A stretch of 64,000 bases of DNA from Sialis fuliginosa (taxonomy: Eukaryota > Arthropoda > Insecta > Megaloptera > Sialidae). The position numbers and the translations under genes are program-made. Position 1 is the first letter of the stretch; each line of letters opens with the position of its first letter. Where the stretch lies: contig OY540810.1 in the NCBI GenBank assembly GCA_961205875.1, forward strand, positions 23,808,001 through 23,872,000, in the 5' to 3' direction. The notes beneath the pieces were generated by a model. It was not told the origin of the DNA and did not search any database. It saw only the letters and a program-made list of their open reading frames with translations. Of the stretch, positions 19,356 through 32,363 are shown in pieces.

Positions 19356-20204
19356 CGGCCAAGTGCGTGTTGGGCACGCACATGATAGGTTTCCGTAGTC
19401 ATTACGATTTATAAACAAGAGTTATTTCAACGGACGATCTGATAACGACATTTAAATGTAAATGTATCGTGACTGAAGGGTTAAAATCAAAAGGTCATAT
19501 AACATTTTTTGTTGAATTTTAGGAGACCTATCTAAAGATACCTCACTCAATGGGGTAAGTGAAAAAAAAATTTGAGTACAATTTTTAGTCTATGGGAGGG
19601 GGTCCAAAATAATTTTGACAGTGTTCGTTATAATTTTCAGTGGAAGTACTAATTGAAAGCTACATTCTGAATTTTGTTCCGGTTTTTTGAATAAATAGTT
19701 TAGAAATTAAGGGGGGTGGGGACGCTCTGATAACGACATTTAAATGCAAATATATCGTGACTGAAGGGTTAAAAACAAAAGATCATTTAACATTTTTTGT
19801 TGCATTTTGGAAGACCTATCCAATGACCACCCACTCAATGGGTTAAGTGAAAAAAAAATGTGAGTTCACTTTTCAGTCTATGGGAGGGGAGTCCAAAATA
19901 ATTTTGACAGTGTTCGTTAAAATCAAAATGTCATATTACATTTTTTATTGCATTTTAGGAGACCTATCTAAAGACATCCCACTTAATGGATTAAGTGAAA
20001 TTTTTTTTTTGAAAATACTTTTCAGTTTATGGAAAGGGGTCCAAACAATTTTTTTTTTCAAAAATATTATCATTTCTGTTTTTGGGTTATCAGTCTTCGT
20101 CCGTATACCAAATTTCATCTTAATCGGCTTAAAATTTTTGAGGACGGACGGACGGACGGAAATAGCGAAACTATAAGGTTTCCTAGTTTTCTACGGAAAC
20201 CTAA
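19356..20204 (+). repeat. GGCCAAGTGCG-type insect repeat, copy 1, internally duplicated
   Basis: Starts CGGCCAAGTGCGTGTTGGGC, ends with a GACGGACGGACGGACGG tract and CTACGGAAACCTAA. Elements with this start, the GGACGG tract and the CGGAACCCTAA-like end are widespread in insect genomes. The middle is duplicated: a block with TCTGATAACGACATTTAAAT and CACTCAATGGG occurs at ~19438 and ~19728, with a third partial copy from ~19919. A second copy on the minus strand is at 37112-37540. Confidence 0.7.
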
Positions 20205-20439
20205 TAAACTATCAGTGGATAACTGCTGCTAAATGAAACAAAAAATATCTGCCAAAAAAATGCACTGTGCTTCCTTGTGTTAATTATTGTTAATTATTGA
20301 ACAATTTAAATAAATACTGATAAAGTGTTAAGATAAATTGCCTTGGCATTGTTTAACCATTTAATTTCTATACAGTTTTAGTAAAAAATATTAGTTTTAA
20401 ATTTTTTTTAAGACACACCTGAAAATTTTTTTGTATATT

Positions 20440-20965
20440 TTTAATTTTTGACAGTTTCAATCTAAATTTATACAATCGTCAAAATGCCAAAGTAAATATC
20501 AATATAAAAAAACAAATGACGATTTTTTAGAGCAATTTGAGATAAATCTTTGTAAATTGTAAAGGGAATATTTTAAAACAAACATTGTAGATCTATATAT
20601 AGGAAATTGAATGCTCTACAAAAAATATTTTATACAATTTTCACGTTACATGCGTGGTTCTTGTGATATTTTGACAAAATACATATTTTGGGATGTCACC
20701 CCTCTCCCTTCAGGAAATTTTGAAATGGGACCCAACCATCCAACCATATTTTATTAATATCGATTCAGTGGTTCATGAGTTATATGTGTGAAAAGGATTC
20801 AGGGGACAGACACACAGACACACAGACAGAGAAAAAAACACGGAACGAAAAGTTTTTGTCTTAACCTGAAACGGAAAGACCAATTTAAAATTTTGAAATC
20901 AGAGACCAATTTTTTTGCCTCATTTTAAAACGATCACAAAGCTTCTCGATCTTCGGTGAGGAAGC
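20440..20965 (+). repeat. Dispersed repeat family with CAGACA tract, copy 2
   Basis: Shares with 33590-34135 the ordered motifs GAGATAAATCTTTGTAA, GGAAATTGAATGCTCTACA, CAGTGGTTCATGAG, a CAGACA tract, GGAACGAAAAG and TCACAAAGCTTCTCG. The inverted copy is inside 18114-18690. No ORF. Confidence 0.75.
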
Positions 20966-21494
20966 AAAATAAATTAATCTGTAAGTCATTATTTTATATT
21001 TGACACTGATAATACGACATATCTATATAACTTCAATTACAAATGATCAGGGTCAGAAATGCAGTGTTTTATAACATAATTAATACAGAACGTAAATAGA
21101 AACTGCCTCCCTAAATTACACAATGAACTAAGTTCATTCATAAGCATTATATCTATACATACATAACTACCTGTAAATATTTAACTCCTCGTGATATATT
21201 CTCACGCTTCTATTACGGTATCTCTAAATCCGGAAAGAAAACAGACAGGTGTATTTATTACCACTGCTAAATTTTGTTTTCTTATTACTCTGTTCAGTTT
21301 TCCTAACACATTATTCTTCTTTCTATCCATAATAGCTACTTTAACTGTATTTGTTGATAAATGCATGCAATAACACTTTTAACTTTGTTTTTGAGTGCCT
21401 ACCTTTACTCGTAAGTGAATAGGGGTGAATGGGGTAATTACGAACCCCTAAGGGAAAAATCAAATAAATTAAAACCTGAGTAAAAAATAGATAT
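20966..21494. other. AT-rich stretch with a short dispersed repeat fragment
   Basis: At 21418-21485 a GGGGTGAATGGGGTAATTACGAAC-type piece ends in AAACCTGAGTAA. Its reverse complement recurs at 58485-58555. Otherwise nothing seen. Confidence 0.45.
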
Positions 21495-22045
21495 AGGAGG
21501 GTGAGTCATATCAGGTGGAACAAACTTGAATAGTTGATCGAAAAAATATTTTAAGCAAAAAAGTTCATATTAACATGTGTTCGGAAACTCTTCGTGAGGG
21601 AACTACAAACCCTCAAAGATTTTGTCTAAAATTAGTTTTTATTTAATATTTGGAAAACCCATTGTGATACAGTAATGAAATTTATTTCGACCAGGGATGT
21701 ATATGGCCAGTGGGTCCTTTGATTTTTATCTAGTATTTTTTTGTTCTTAATTGTTTTCCTATGTTTGGCATTTTTAAATATACTGAAACATATTTTATTA
21801 ATTTGTCATAGTAAAGATAGTATTGCAGAATTTGACTTAATACGGATGCTTCAAATTACACGAAATAAATATATATATATTATTGTACTAGGATTAAAAA
21901 TAAGAAAAAAAGAAGATATACATAAATTCTCTTAATATAGACCTATAGCCAGTTGTATACTGTAATATCAACTTTATTAATTTGACTAAAAAACTAAACT
22001 AAAAATTGCTATTTGTTGATAAGGATGTATTTTTGGAGGTAAACG
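21495..22045 (+). repeat. Half copy of the GAGTCATATCAGGTGGAA foldback family
   Basis: Matches the left arm of 26534-27601: GAGTCATATCAGGTG, AGTTGATCGAAAAA, AACTCTTCGTGAGGGA, TGATACAGTAATGAAATTT, and further on TAATACGGATGCTT and ATTGCTATTTGTTGATAAGG. The inverted second arm is missing. Confidence 0.75.
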
Positions 22046-24060
22046 TATCGCTTCTTCTACTATTCAACCTAAAAATGATTCAGCTGTTTCCATGGTTACC
22101 ATCATATCGTACAAATCCAACGATTTTAGTATAGATGTATAGTTATAAACTGTCATTGTCTCGCTAGACAAAGTGATTTCGGCACGTTGATATATCGCTG
22201 TTTTTTTACCAAATCTAATAAATTACCTTTGTAGATTCGACTTTTCTTTTCCATTTGATTTTTTTGTATCGCTGTACGATCATTTCTGACCGAGTAGTTA
22301 TGATGAAAAAACTTCCAGATTTTCTTTACACTTGGATTTTTTTATAATTATTTGTTCCCTAGTTAGAAGCGTTCAAAGTTAAAAGGGAGTTTTTTGTTAT
22401 TATTGCAAAGAACTCAGTCAAAATGTACAGTAAAAATACAAAGAAAGAAAAATGCAGATACAAGTCTAATCTATAAAAATCCATTTATTATATTTGGTAA
22501 AAAAAATATCATGGCTCGCGGAGGTTTTCAAAATTGATATACATTTTTTATATTTTTTTGTAACTTTTTCACGGAAGTAAAACATTTTGGGGGTTAGCGA
22601 GATTTTTTATTTTCAAATACGTTTTCAGCGCTCAAAAATACGTAAACATTCTTCATACTCAATGTGGAACACATACAAATTCAGTAATTTAAAATTAATA
22701 CCATCGCAAAATTAAGCAAATTCAACAACAAAATGTATCTCATCTAGTTAATTTAAAAAAATATATAGGTACAAAATTCCTATTCAACATTTTTTTACTC
22801 GCCGATGAAGAAGTTCAAAGAAAAAACAACGTTGCTTAATTTTCTCACAGTCCTTAGCGCCTCGCCGGCACTGTTGGGGATCTTCATAACGATTCTTATG
22901 CATCATTAGGGAGCTATTCACTCGTCTTTGAGAAATCCCCAAAATCTGTTTTTCAGATGAGCCAGTTATCAGATTTTTTCCTCTAACTTTTTACATTATC
23001 CTTATAGTTTCTCGACGGTTTTTTACGTAAACTTTTCAGTAAAATGAAGTTAGTATCACTTTATAAAACACGGCACAGAATAGATTAGTGGTATCAGTTC
23101 GATCTGTGTGTAAGTGTCTTATAAGAATATGTTATCTCATCATTTTGGATGTAAAATTTATTTAATAGAAATAAACAAAAAAATCAGCTATATATGTATA
23201 TATTTTATCAATCAATAGATCGGAAGTTAGACAAGGAAAGATAAAGGACCCATAACAAGCTACCCAGCATTGTAATTATCGTTCTCCGCAAAAATCAGCT
23301 CCGTAAAGCCATTGGCGTATCATTGGAAACTTAAAATAAATAACAATTGTTAGGAATTATAAAATTAATCATTAATGAAAGTTTTACATCAATAGAGAAA
23401 CATTATTGGAACCATCAATATAATTATAAATTTTCAATTGATGCCTATGGGATATATACATTGAAAATTACGAAGATGATATTTGGTAAAAGATGGTCAC
23501 CATTAATTTTTGGTAACAGTTTCGTATTATGGACTAGGTGGCTTGTTATGCATCCATAATTTTTCTTAATTGAAGAATACGGAGGAGTTATCAATCAAAA
23601 TTTAGTAAACTTTTTCTACAAAATAATGTGTTCTATTTGGATTATAGAGAAACTAGATAAGCTGTTATAATCCATAGACAAGATAACACAACTGAATATA
23701 TCTCGTAGATGTACATTTTAATGATTTATTTTTGGTTTTAGTCGAAATCAAATCTGGGCAAAAAAATATTGAATTACATACATTAAATATTACTGCAGTT
23801 GGCTTTATATCAAGACGGGACATTTTCAGTTACGTCTTTTGTAGGAGATGAGACCAATACGATATTATACCTGACTAAATTAAAAGAATGTTTGAACATG
23901 TAAAATTGATTTTTAAATAACAATAATGAGACCGAAATGAGATAGTTTATAAATACAGTTACAAATCCGAGACGAAACGAGATTTATCATTACTTAGCCT
24001 CTTTTCGTGTGAATCCTTATTAGAATGTTATATAGCAACTAGTATTATTAAAACAATTAT
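22046..24060. other. Long AT-rich stretch, no gene seen
   Basis: No supported ORF or inverted ends. A slightly GC-richer patch at 22795-22950 (CTTAGCGCCTCGCCGGCACT) is unassigned. Confidence 0.5.
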
Positions 24061-24281
24061 GTCCGATATAATAAACGAGCTAACAAAATTTGCTAGGTAT
24101 CAAACTTATATTATAGTTCTCTTGGAGTTTTTGACAGATCGAAAAAGTAAAAACCAACTTACTGTTCATGCACCAATCTGTTAAAAACTTCAAGAGAACT
24201 GTCATATAAGATGGATATTCCATTTGAATGTGCTTGCCAGCTAATATATTTTGTTAGCTCGTTTATATCATAATACCGGAT
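24061..24281. repeat. Small foldback/MITE with GATATAATAAACGAGC ends
   Basis: ATAAACGAGCTAACAAAAT at the left returns inverted as ATTTTGTTAGCTCGTTTAT at the right. Inside, AGTTCTCTTGGAGTTTTTGAC pairs with GTTAAAAACTTCAAGAGAAC. The outer TCCGRTATTAT motif is found as CCGGTATTATAAA at 28391, 55184, 59373 and inverted near 61203, suggesting a small dispersed family. Confidence 0.55.
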
Positions 24282-24318
24282 TTATTATACTAGGTATAAA
24301 TCTCATAAATGCATACAA

Positions 24319-24520
24319 ACAAGACTGTGGAGTCGGTATAAAAACCCACGACTTCGACTCCTAATCTTTTACTGAACTTCAAAATATATTCTCTTAAAAA
24401 AATATATGTGTGTAAAAACCTTTGTTTAATCAACGGATTCAGAGACGAAGTTGGCACCTTTCTACCGACTCCAACCAAAATTGCTTCAACTCCAACTCCG
24501 ACTCTGACACCACAGCCCTA
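24319..24520. mobile_element. hAT-like MITE, 202 bp (CTGTGGAGTCGG ends)
   Basis: CTGTGGAGTCGG near the left end and inverted CTGTGGTGTCAGAGTCGG at the right. Flanks CATACAAA (24311-24318) and CATGCAAA (24521-24528) make an 8-bp duplication with one change. GGGCTGTGGAGTCGGAG is a recurrent hAT MITE end in animals. Confidence 0.65.
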
Positions 24521-24528
24521 CATGCAAA

Positions 24529-26530
24529 GTAACAGACATACATACAATACATATTCAATGTTTTCGAATCCTCCGTCAAACTTTTTGCCGGAACTATACG
24601 TTACAAAAAAAGGTTAGAACTAAGGAAACGTTAGTTTCATCATCCTTCCTTTATAAAAAGTTTTTGAATGCCCACTAAACAATTGTAAACATTTTTTGTA
24701 TGTCCTCACATACCCGTATTTTTTATTTATATATATGTAAATATTAATTTTCTGTTCTGTTTTATTGAAAAGATAAATGTTTTTTCCCAGTTTCATTGTT
24801 TTTGAATAATAAATGAGAAAATAAAACGTAAATATGTTTACTGGGAAATGAATTTTTATCAAATATTTTATTCAATAAATATGTTTTTTGTATAAAGAAG
24901 ATCCAAGAAATCCGGAAATTTATATATTATATATGCCCCTCTACTCCCCTCCTCGTTCGAAACATACGACGTATACATAAAATACGTTATAACTGCTATT
25001 TATATTCCATTATTTTTTAAATAGAACCTTTCGCGGTATATAAAATGCTCTTCGTGTACAGTTTTATGGCTTTATTTCCACCGTTGTTTATTGGCTTGTA
25101 TTTTTATCATTGCGATTTCCAGATGTACTTGTATATGTTTGTATTTGTATTTTTTTCACGGTACATAAGTTATATGTTTTATGTATTCTGTTGGTTAGTT
25201 ATTGAGACTATTAGGCAGAAAATATATTTAATATGGATAATTTATTAAAAATGGTACTTTTGGGTATAATTTTATTTTTTATATACATATATTTATATTT
25301 TTTCATTTTAGTTTTTTAATGGGCATTGCAGAATCTGTACGAGGATTAAAGCATTTTTTTTACTTTTCAATTATTTATTTATAAATATAAATCAAATGCA
25401 ATTATAAAAATAATTTTTATTTTGAATCATTCTATGCGTTTACTAGACTAACGTTTCGTCATACATTGCAGTACTTTCGAAAAAAACAACAGTTTCTTCA
25501 AAAACCTTGAAGATGTCCATACGACGATATAATTATCTAAATGTCGCGGTTTATATCCAGAAGCTAAGATTAGGTATTTATTAATTTTTTAACATTAATA
25601 ACACTGGGTAACAAAAAAATACTATTGTTTTGCGGCCGAGACGCGAATAGATTTCTCGAAGGTTTATTCAATTGACTCAAGTTATTGAAATACCGTAACC
25701 TAAAAGTGATAAAAATAACGATTTCGGACATATTTTTTTTAAGTTTTCGTTCACGGTAACGAACAGTACTTTTCCTTTAAAATGAACTTTTACTTTTGAT
25801 TGTACGATTTTTTTTTCGTCGATACTTACTAATTTGAAGATTTTGTTATATTTGTGTGTAGTACCTATTGTTCATTATGTCTAGCCTACAATCTTATTTG
25901 TAAAAATATCATATCTTCAAACGGTGAAAAAGTTGTATAGTGAATAGTGAAAGTTTATTTTTATGGAAAAAAATGTCTGTTTGGTAATAAATTGATAAAT
26001 ATGTCCAAAATTATCGTCATTTTTGGCACTTTTAGGTTAAGATATCTCGAAAACCTGAACTTATTGAGCGATTTGGGGAACGTATTCGATTTTAGCATGC
26101 CAAAAACTTTCAGGATCGTCTGTTCATGTCTCAGCCGCTAAAGTAATGTTGATCTGTGTAATTATTAATAATTATTTATTAGTCATATGAATGTAAAAAA
26201 AATAGCAGTCGACCGAGGATGTTACTTTAAGCAAAGACGTTAATAATAATAAAAACAATATAAATAATAAAAAAGCCATACTTTGCATTTCAAGTTTTTG
26301 AAATGTATTTGTTGAATTGTTTTTGATATAATTTTTACAACAATATACATATCTGAACAAAAAATTAAGTGGTAGCATCATAAACACACTACATGGATCC
26401 ACAATAAAAAATATATTCATTTTCTCTGCTCCTGTAAAAAAGCGACATCATTTTCTGTCACCTCAGACAGCAATTTTTTACGTCTCAACACCGGACTACT
26501 ACCTATATATATTTGGTTATACATTTGGAT
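24529..26530. other. Long AT-rich stretch, no gene seen
   Basis: Several short open frames but none with protein-like composition or recognisable motifs. No inverted ends found. Confidence 0.5.
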
Positions 26531-26533
26531 ATA

Positions 26534-27601
26534 CAGGATGAGTCATATCAGGTGAAATAAAACAGTTGATCGAGAAAAATATAACATGTGCCCAGAAACT
26601 CTTCGTGAGGGAGTTACAGACCTTCAAAGGTTTTGCCTAAAATGAGTTTTTATTAATATCTGGAGAACCCATATAGTGATACAGTAATGAAATTTGATAC
26701 CCGGTTTAGTATTAATATGTGTTGTCGATTTTCGGTATCAACCAATGATTATTTAGACAAGGAATGTATGAGACCAGTGGGTACTTTAATTTTTATTTAA
26801 TAATTTTTTGTTCTAAATTTTTGTTTCTATGTTTGGAACTTTTATAAAGTCATATGACACAAAATACACATAAATATTATTTCTTAATTTATCATAACAT
26901 CAACTGTATACGAGAAATACGACAGTAAAGATATCATTGTAGAATTTAATTTAATACGGATGCTTGAAATTACACGAAATATATTTATATTCTTGTTCCA
27001 GGACTAAAAGTAAGGAAAAAGTTCATGTAAATATACTTCTTAAAATGCATCCTTATCAACAGATAGCAATTTTTAGTTTCGTTTTTTAGTCAATTAATAA
27101 AGTACGTATTACAGTAATACTGTAATACAGTAAAACTGGCTATATTACATTATTCTTATTCTTATTTTTAATCATAGAACAGGAATATAATCTTATTTTT
27201 TGTAATTTGAAGCATCCGTATTAGTTTTTCGTAAACGGTTAATCCTATGATAAATCAACAAAGTATATATATATTTTTTTGTATCATTTAATCAAATAAA
27301 AGTGCTGAATCCGGGGAAAAAAAAATACTAGTTGAAAATCGAAAGACTCACTAGCCTCATACACCCCTGATCTAAATAATCATTGGTTGATACTGGAAAT
27401 CGTTAACACGTATTATTACTAAACCGGGTATCAAATTTCATCACTGTATCACAATAGGTTCTCCAGATATTAAATAAAAAGTAATTTTAGGTAAAATCTT
27501 TAAGTGTCTGTAGCCCCCTCACGAAGAGTTCCGGACACATGTTCATTTGTTCATATAAACTTTTTTGTTTAAAATGTTATTTTAATCAATGACTCACCCT
27601 G
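26534..27601. mobile_element. Foldback MITE with TA duplication, 1,068 bp
   Basis: Ends CAGGATGAGTCA and TGACTCACCCTG, TA on both sides (26532-26533, 27602-27603). The arms are ~500-bp diverged inverted copies, mirrored around ~27110 (GTAATACTGTAATACAG). Left-arm blocks such as CTCTTCGTGAGGGAG and GATACCCGGTTTAGTATTA return inverted at ~27520 and ~27420. Other copies: 21495-22045, 41671-42163, 56119-56985. Mariner-type duplication; no transposase. Confidence 0.82.
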
Positions 27602-27603
27602 TA

Positions 27604-28509
27604 TATAGACCTATTTAAAATCCTAAGTACAGTAGTATTTTTTCTACGAGTGGAATACTTTCCCATGGTAAATCGTTTGTAAGCACAACCAGCAGCAAAT
27701 GCTTTATTTTAAATCGCGTTATTTCTAACTATGTGGAAAAAACACAAATTTCAAATGTGTGAAAACCTCTGAGCAGAATAAAACTTGATCTGCTTTTGTG
27801 ATGCAGATAACATTGTTTAAATGTAAAGCGTAGGTAATCTGGATGCTAAAAAATCAAAGCTCTCTGTAAAACACAGGAAGCTAACATGATCCCTTGGTTA
27901 TATTACTTGATAAAACTTTATTTTTAGCAAACTTTTAGGCTTTTGCGGTGATCTTGATCTGATCATTAGATAAGTTGCGTTTTGTTGATCATTATCGATG
28001 AAAATTTCAAAGAATTGATTGATGTGTAAACATCTTGACACGTTATAGACAAAAATTGTAAGCAGAAACGTATTGATCTGCAATGAAAATCTTTGTGTTG
28101 ATTCTACATTCAACATACAATGTACATTTTAACTTTCTTATTCAACCATGTTTATTAAATACATAGGTTTATATAGTTAGTATAACAGTAATAGTAATGT
28201 TCGATATTATGAAAGGGCTAATAAATATTTGTTAGCTAACAAGCCCTTTTATCAGTTTTGTGATATTATCTATGGATTTGTTTTGAAATTGAAGACAGTG
28301 GTACTTCAACTTACTAACAAATTTAGTTATTTCTTTTATAATTCCGGACATAAGTATTGTCTTTTTACATCTTTTTTTGGTATACTTATGCCCGGTATTA
28401 TAAATAATTTGCTTGAGTGCAAAAACAAATTAGCTTCCAGCTAACACTTTGTTCTAGGTGTCAAATTGTTATGAAATTGTTTGATTTTTTAAAGCAGAGT
28501 CCAAATAAC
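27604..28509. other. AT-rich stretch, no gene seen
   Basis: Contains inverted TTCCGGACATAAG / CTTATGCCCGG pair (28343-28395), part of the CCGGTATTATAAA small family. Otherwise nothing supported. Confidence 0.45.
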
Positions 28510-28665
28510 ACCAAATCCTTGAAAAACTTTTTTCATATTGAGCTTCTAACTGAGATATCATTTTTATAAAACACCTAATTACTCGTGTAAGAATTTACAG
28601 GCTTTTTCAGTGTTTCTGAAATGTCGGGAATTATGATAATCGAATAAAAAGTATACCATTTAATT
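28510..28665 (+). repeat. Truncated copy of the 17203-18042 element
   Basis: Matches 17810-17960: TTTTTCATATTGAGCT, AAAACACCTAATTACTCGTG, TTTTTCAGTGTTTCTGAAAT and GATAATCGAATAAAAA. Terminal repeats are absent, so it is a deleted fragment. Confidence 0.75.
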
Positions 28666-30248
28666 CAATTTTTGAATTATTTTTGAAACAGTGTGAATTA
28701 AAAAATAATGTTTGTACAGAATATTATTATCTATATATATAATGTATGTATTCATGTTTTTTATCTTTTAACAGTTGACTAAAAAGTTGTTTTTCATTTC
28801 ATAGAAACACGTACACTGACTGTACACTAAGAATTGCGTATTAAAAAAAAGTTCCGTGGTACCCATGGTACCAACGTTTTACAATTGCGTACATAACTTT
28901 AAACGTAAATAACTGTCAAATCATATAAAAAATTTATAATGACAAAATATTAGTTTATGCCAATACCACCATCTGTAACAAATGACGGCCATTCATAACA
29001 TTCCGGTTACTGGAAATAGTTTAATTGCCAGTAATTAAATATGGCATGAGTTATATATCACCATACGCTAAATGTTACTAATTTGCCTGTTATCACTACA
29101 TAATAGTTAAAGTTAAGACATTATTCACTTCAACGCTTTTGTGTATGTTTATATAATTTATCTATTATATGAATAATAAAGTCAGAAGATTTAGTTGTTG
29201 TGAAGTAAATTATAATTAAAGAACACTGAAAATTAAATTAAAATTCATTTCTTTGAATTTTGTAGTTTCTCCAGGGCTAAATAAAAAAAAAATATTTGTA
29301 AACAATTTTAATTCTTTGAACAAACACATCTAATTAAAAATTACTTCAGAAACACAACACAGAATCAAATGAATTGATATTTCAAACAAATATCATGTAA
29401 AAAATATTGCAATACAAACATGTTACATTTTGAAAACTAGCGTCAAAACTTTATACCATCATGTATTATCGAGTAACAGTTGAAAAACTTTGTGATACAT
29501 TATATTTGTAACATGTCGTCTAGCACAATAGGGTCAATCTGGTTTTTATTGCCACGCGACAGTGGGATTCCGGGACTGGAGCAAGGGGTAAAGCCTTGTC
29601 TTGGAATTATTTATCAAGATACATTTTTATCGTCGTCGCCTAAATTGAGCGTGTCTCGAATATCTTGAAATATGTTTTAAAAAATTTGTTCAAATTATTA
29701 TGTATTATTATTGTTATTCATCTATCTTTATTATTAAACCGCAAGAGAAGATATTTTGTATAACCTGTATCGTGTACATCACTTAACCGATTTTCAACGT
29801 TCAAGCATTGGTCGAAAGGTCTTCTGTTTATATGACATCAGGAATAAAAATTTCGAAAAAGTGTACATGAGAAAAAATATTACTGGAAAGCATTTCCACA
29901 GTGGCAGTTTTTTTATCAAGTCTATTAAATATTTCGTAACAATTAAAAATATATTTTTTTAGATTTTTTTGTATTGTGTATATTATAAACAGTGAAAATG
30001 TTAAATACAAACGTTTCAGAATTTAAAAAATGTATTCAATGATAACTTGACTTTAGACTTTAGAATGACCTTGAAAGAACTTCACAAAGTACAAATACAA
30101 AAAATATGTTTGATCTAATAAATTTTGTTTAATTTCCGGATTTCTACATTTTTTTACTATTACCATTCAATTTATTTTACAATAACGTATTTGTAAATAT
30201 TAATTTTGATAAAAAAGATTAAGATTATTTTCGCCATGATGTCTATGT
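28666..30248. other. AT-rich stretch, no gene seen
   Basis: A GC-richer patch at 29515-29660 (GGGATTCCGGGACTGGAGCA) lies in a 62-codon open frame without recognisable motifs. Not called as a gene. Confidence 0.45.
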
Positions 30249-30758
30249 GTCCGTCGCAGAGTTGGCAAAAACCCGGGTTTTTTAAAAAAAGCCCAGCCCA
30301 CCGGGTTTTATTGGGTTTTATTACCGGGTTTTTTTGGGTTTTATTTAGTAACATACACATAAGGTATAATATATTATTTACATTTTTGTTATATAGTAAT
30401 ATTCAATAAAAATAAATATTTTGTACCACTTAGAATTATCAATGGCGGCAGGCAGAGTTACGTTAGCAATTTTAATATTATTTTTGTTTTATTTATATTA
30501 TTTTGAGTTAAATAATATGTTTAGATTTTACGAACGCAAAATTTTTTATTTGAATCTTAATTGTTTAAATTCATTTGTATGTATATTATTTACTGGTTAT
30601 AGTTACCATACCTTTAAAATTTGTTTGCTAATTGTTGTGCAAAATTTAATAATTTTGTTTTTACATATTCTATGTTTTTATTTAAATAGCTCTGATATGT
30701 ATGTGTTTTTAATTTATATGGATAGGCATTTTCTACTTGTTATAATTATTATAACTAG

Positions 30759-31195
30759 GGACTTTGCCCCTGGGCGCTTCGCGCCCCAACCCCTTATCGC
30801 GCCACATTTGATTGATAAAATATAAATTATTTTTTTATATTAACTTTTGTCTTATCAAATTTTCATAAAATATTTCACTGTAATTATTTTAAATGCTGAT
30901 AAGTAAATAATTCTTGAATTTGGCTGTGAGTGATAATAATTTATCATTATTACATTTCCAGTAATGTTATTATTTACATGTACAAATCACCCTAACCTCA
31001 GACATACCGGGTCTCAGCCTTCGGCTGCGACCCTCGTATACATCGTAATTTATACCTTTACCATTAATTTTGATAATACCTTTAAGAAATTACCAAAAAA
31101 TCATTGTGAATATCAATTTCCATATTTTTTGCATACAACATATTCAAAGAATGCGTTGAAGCAATTTTCAAGACCACACTCCTGATTTTGACTTA
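30759..31195. repeat. Retroposon-like insertion in the hAT element (approximate limits)
   Basis: Begins ACTAGGGACTTTGCCCCTGG followed by CGCTTCGCGCCCC, the kind of start typical of insect RTE-like tails. A further GC-rich piece (CTCAGCCTTCGGCTGCGACC) is at 31013-31035. The right limit is a guess. Confidence 0.4.
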
Positions 31196-32114
31196 TTTAT
31201 TATTTTTATAAATTTCTTAAGTTTTTAACTTTTGTTCAATTTCAATCAAATCAATTTTTTTTCGTCACGATTAAAAAATAGCAATTTTAAATATTTTATA
31301 ATGCGATGCCACTGACAATACTAAAAGAATTAATTAAATAAATTTAAAAATCGCAAAAAAATCAATTTTTCAACATATCTCATTAGTGTTTCCCCTTAAT
31401 ACTCCACCCCTGTCTTTATAATTATTTAGTATAAATTGTTTGATACATTACATATTTGAACTATCAAATGATTTTCAAAATTGTTTATTATACAACTCTT
31501 AAAAAATAACAATTTAAAATATTTTTTACTACGCCGCACCTGACTTAATTGTTAATAAATATTAATTTTTGGGCAAATTACATCAATTCCCAATGACTAA
31601 TATAACTTTTTCATTTTAATACAATTATATCAACAAAAAAAAACAATAAAAAATGTTCTTGTAACCACGCTTCTGACGTAATTCTTATTAAATATAAATT
31701 ATTATACTAATTATATCAATAAACTAACCAATTTTGGTTAAAATTTTCATTTATAAACAATTTAATTGGAATGTACCAATTTGACACATTTCTGTACACG
31801 CCCCTGACGTATTTCAAATAAAAAACAGCTGTTTATGACAGGCAAATATGAAGTCCACGTGGAGTGTTTAAAATTCATACGAAATGTCAATTTTTGACCA
31901 ATCACAGCGACGAAATTCTAAGAAATCCAAAAACAAAAACCGAGTGTCGAATCTCTTAAATTTCAAATTAAACGTCAGATAGCAAAATTTCGTGTAAATA
32001 CATGTAGTGTCTTGCATAAAAATACATATCACGGCAAATTAAATATTTTGAATAAAAAAATTATCCATTTCACTGCATCAAGGACGAATCTAAAAACAGA
32101 CAAAGTGGAAAATA

Positions 32115-32363
32115 ATGAAAACCAAAAATGAGAAAACTTCCAAATTACCCATAAATTTTTGTGATTTTTTCATATCTATTCATAACTGTCCGGCAAGCTC
32201 AGCGTCAATTGAAATAATATTTTCCACATATGGTTTGATTTGGACCAAAATTCGGAATAGACTTGGTTTTGATAAAGCCTTAGACTTAGTTAAAATATAT
32301 AGATATTTAAGAACAGAACCGGAAGATTGGAAGTGCCAGTTTATCTTTTTTTTTTTATATTAG
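32115..32363 (+). pseudogene. hAT transposase C-terminal dimerisation domain fragment
   Basis: 82 codons open. Residues ~23-67 read CPASSASIEIIFSTYGLIW...KIRNRLG..KALDLVKIYRYLR, the hallmark hAT C-terminal block (Ser/Ala-rich, then FST, then RNRLG), through which hAT transposases dimerise. Upstream coding sequence (BED zinc finger, RNase H-like DDE core) is not recognisable. The fragment lies in the correct orientation and place, ~170 bp before the right end of the element. Confidence 0.85.

Noticed and set aside
24319-24520. 69-codon plus-strand frame rich in Thr and Pro
   Set aside because: It reads through the GGAGTCGGAGTC-type low-complexity interior and end of a hAT MITE.
30421-30825. 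134-codon open frame rich in Phe, Leu, Tyr and Ile
   Set aside because: Composition is what AT-rich DNA gives by chance, it crosses into the GC-rich retroposon start at 30759, and it lies within a decayed hAT element.
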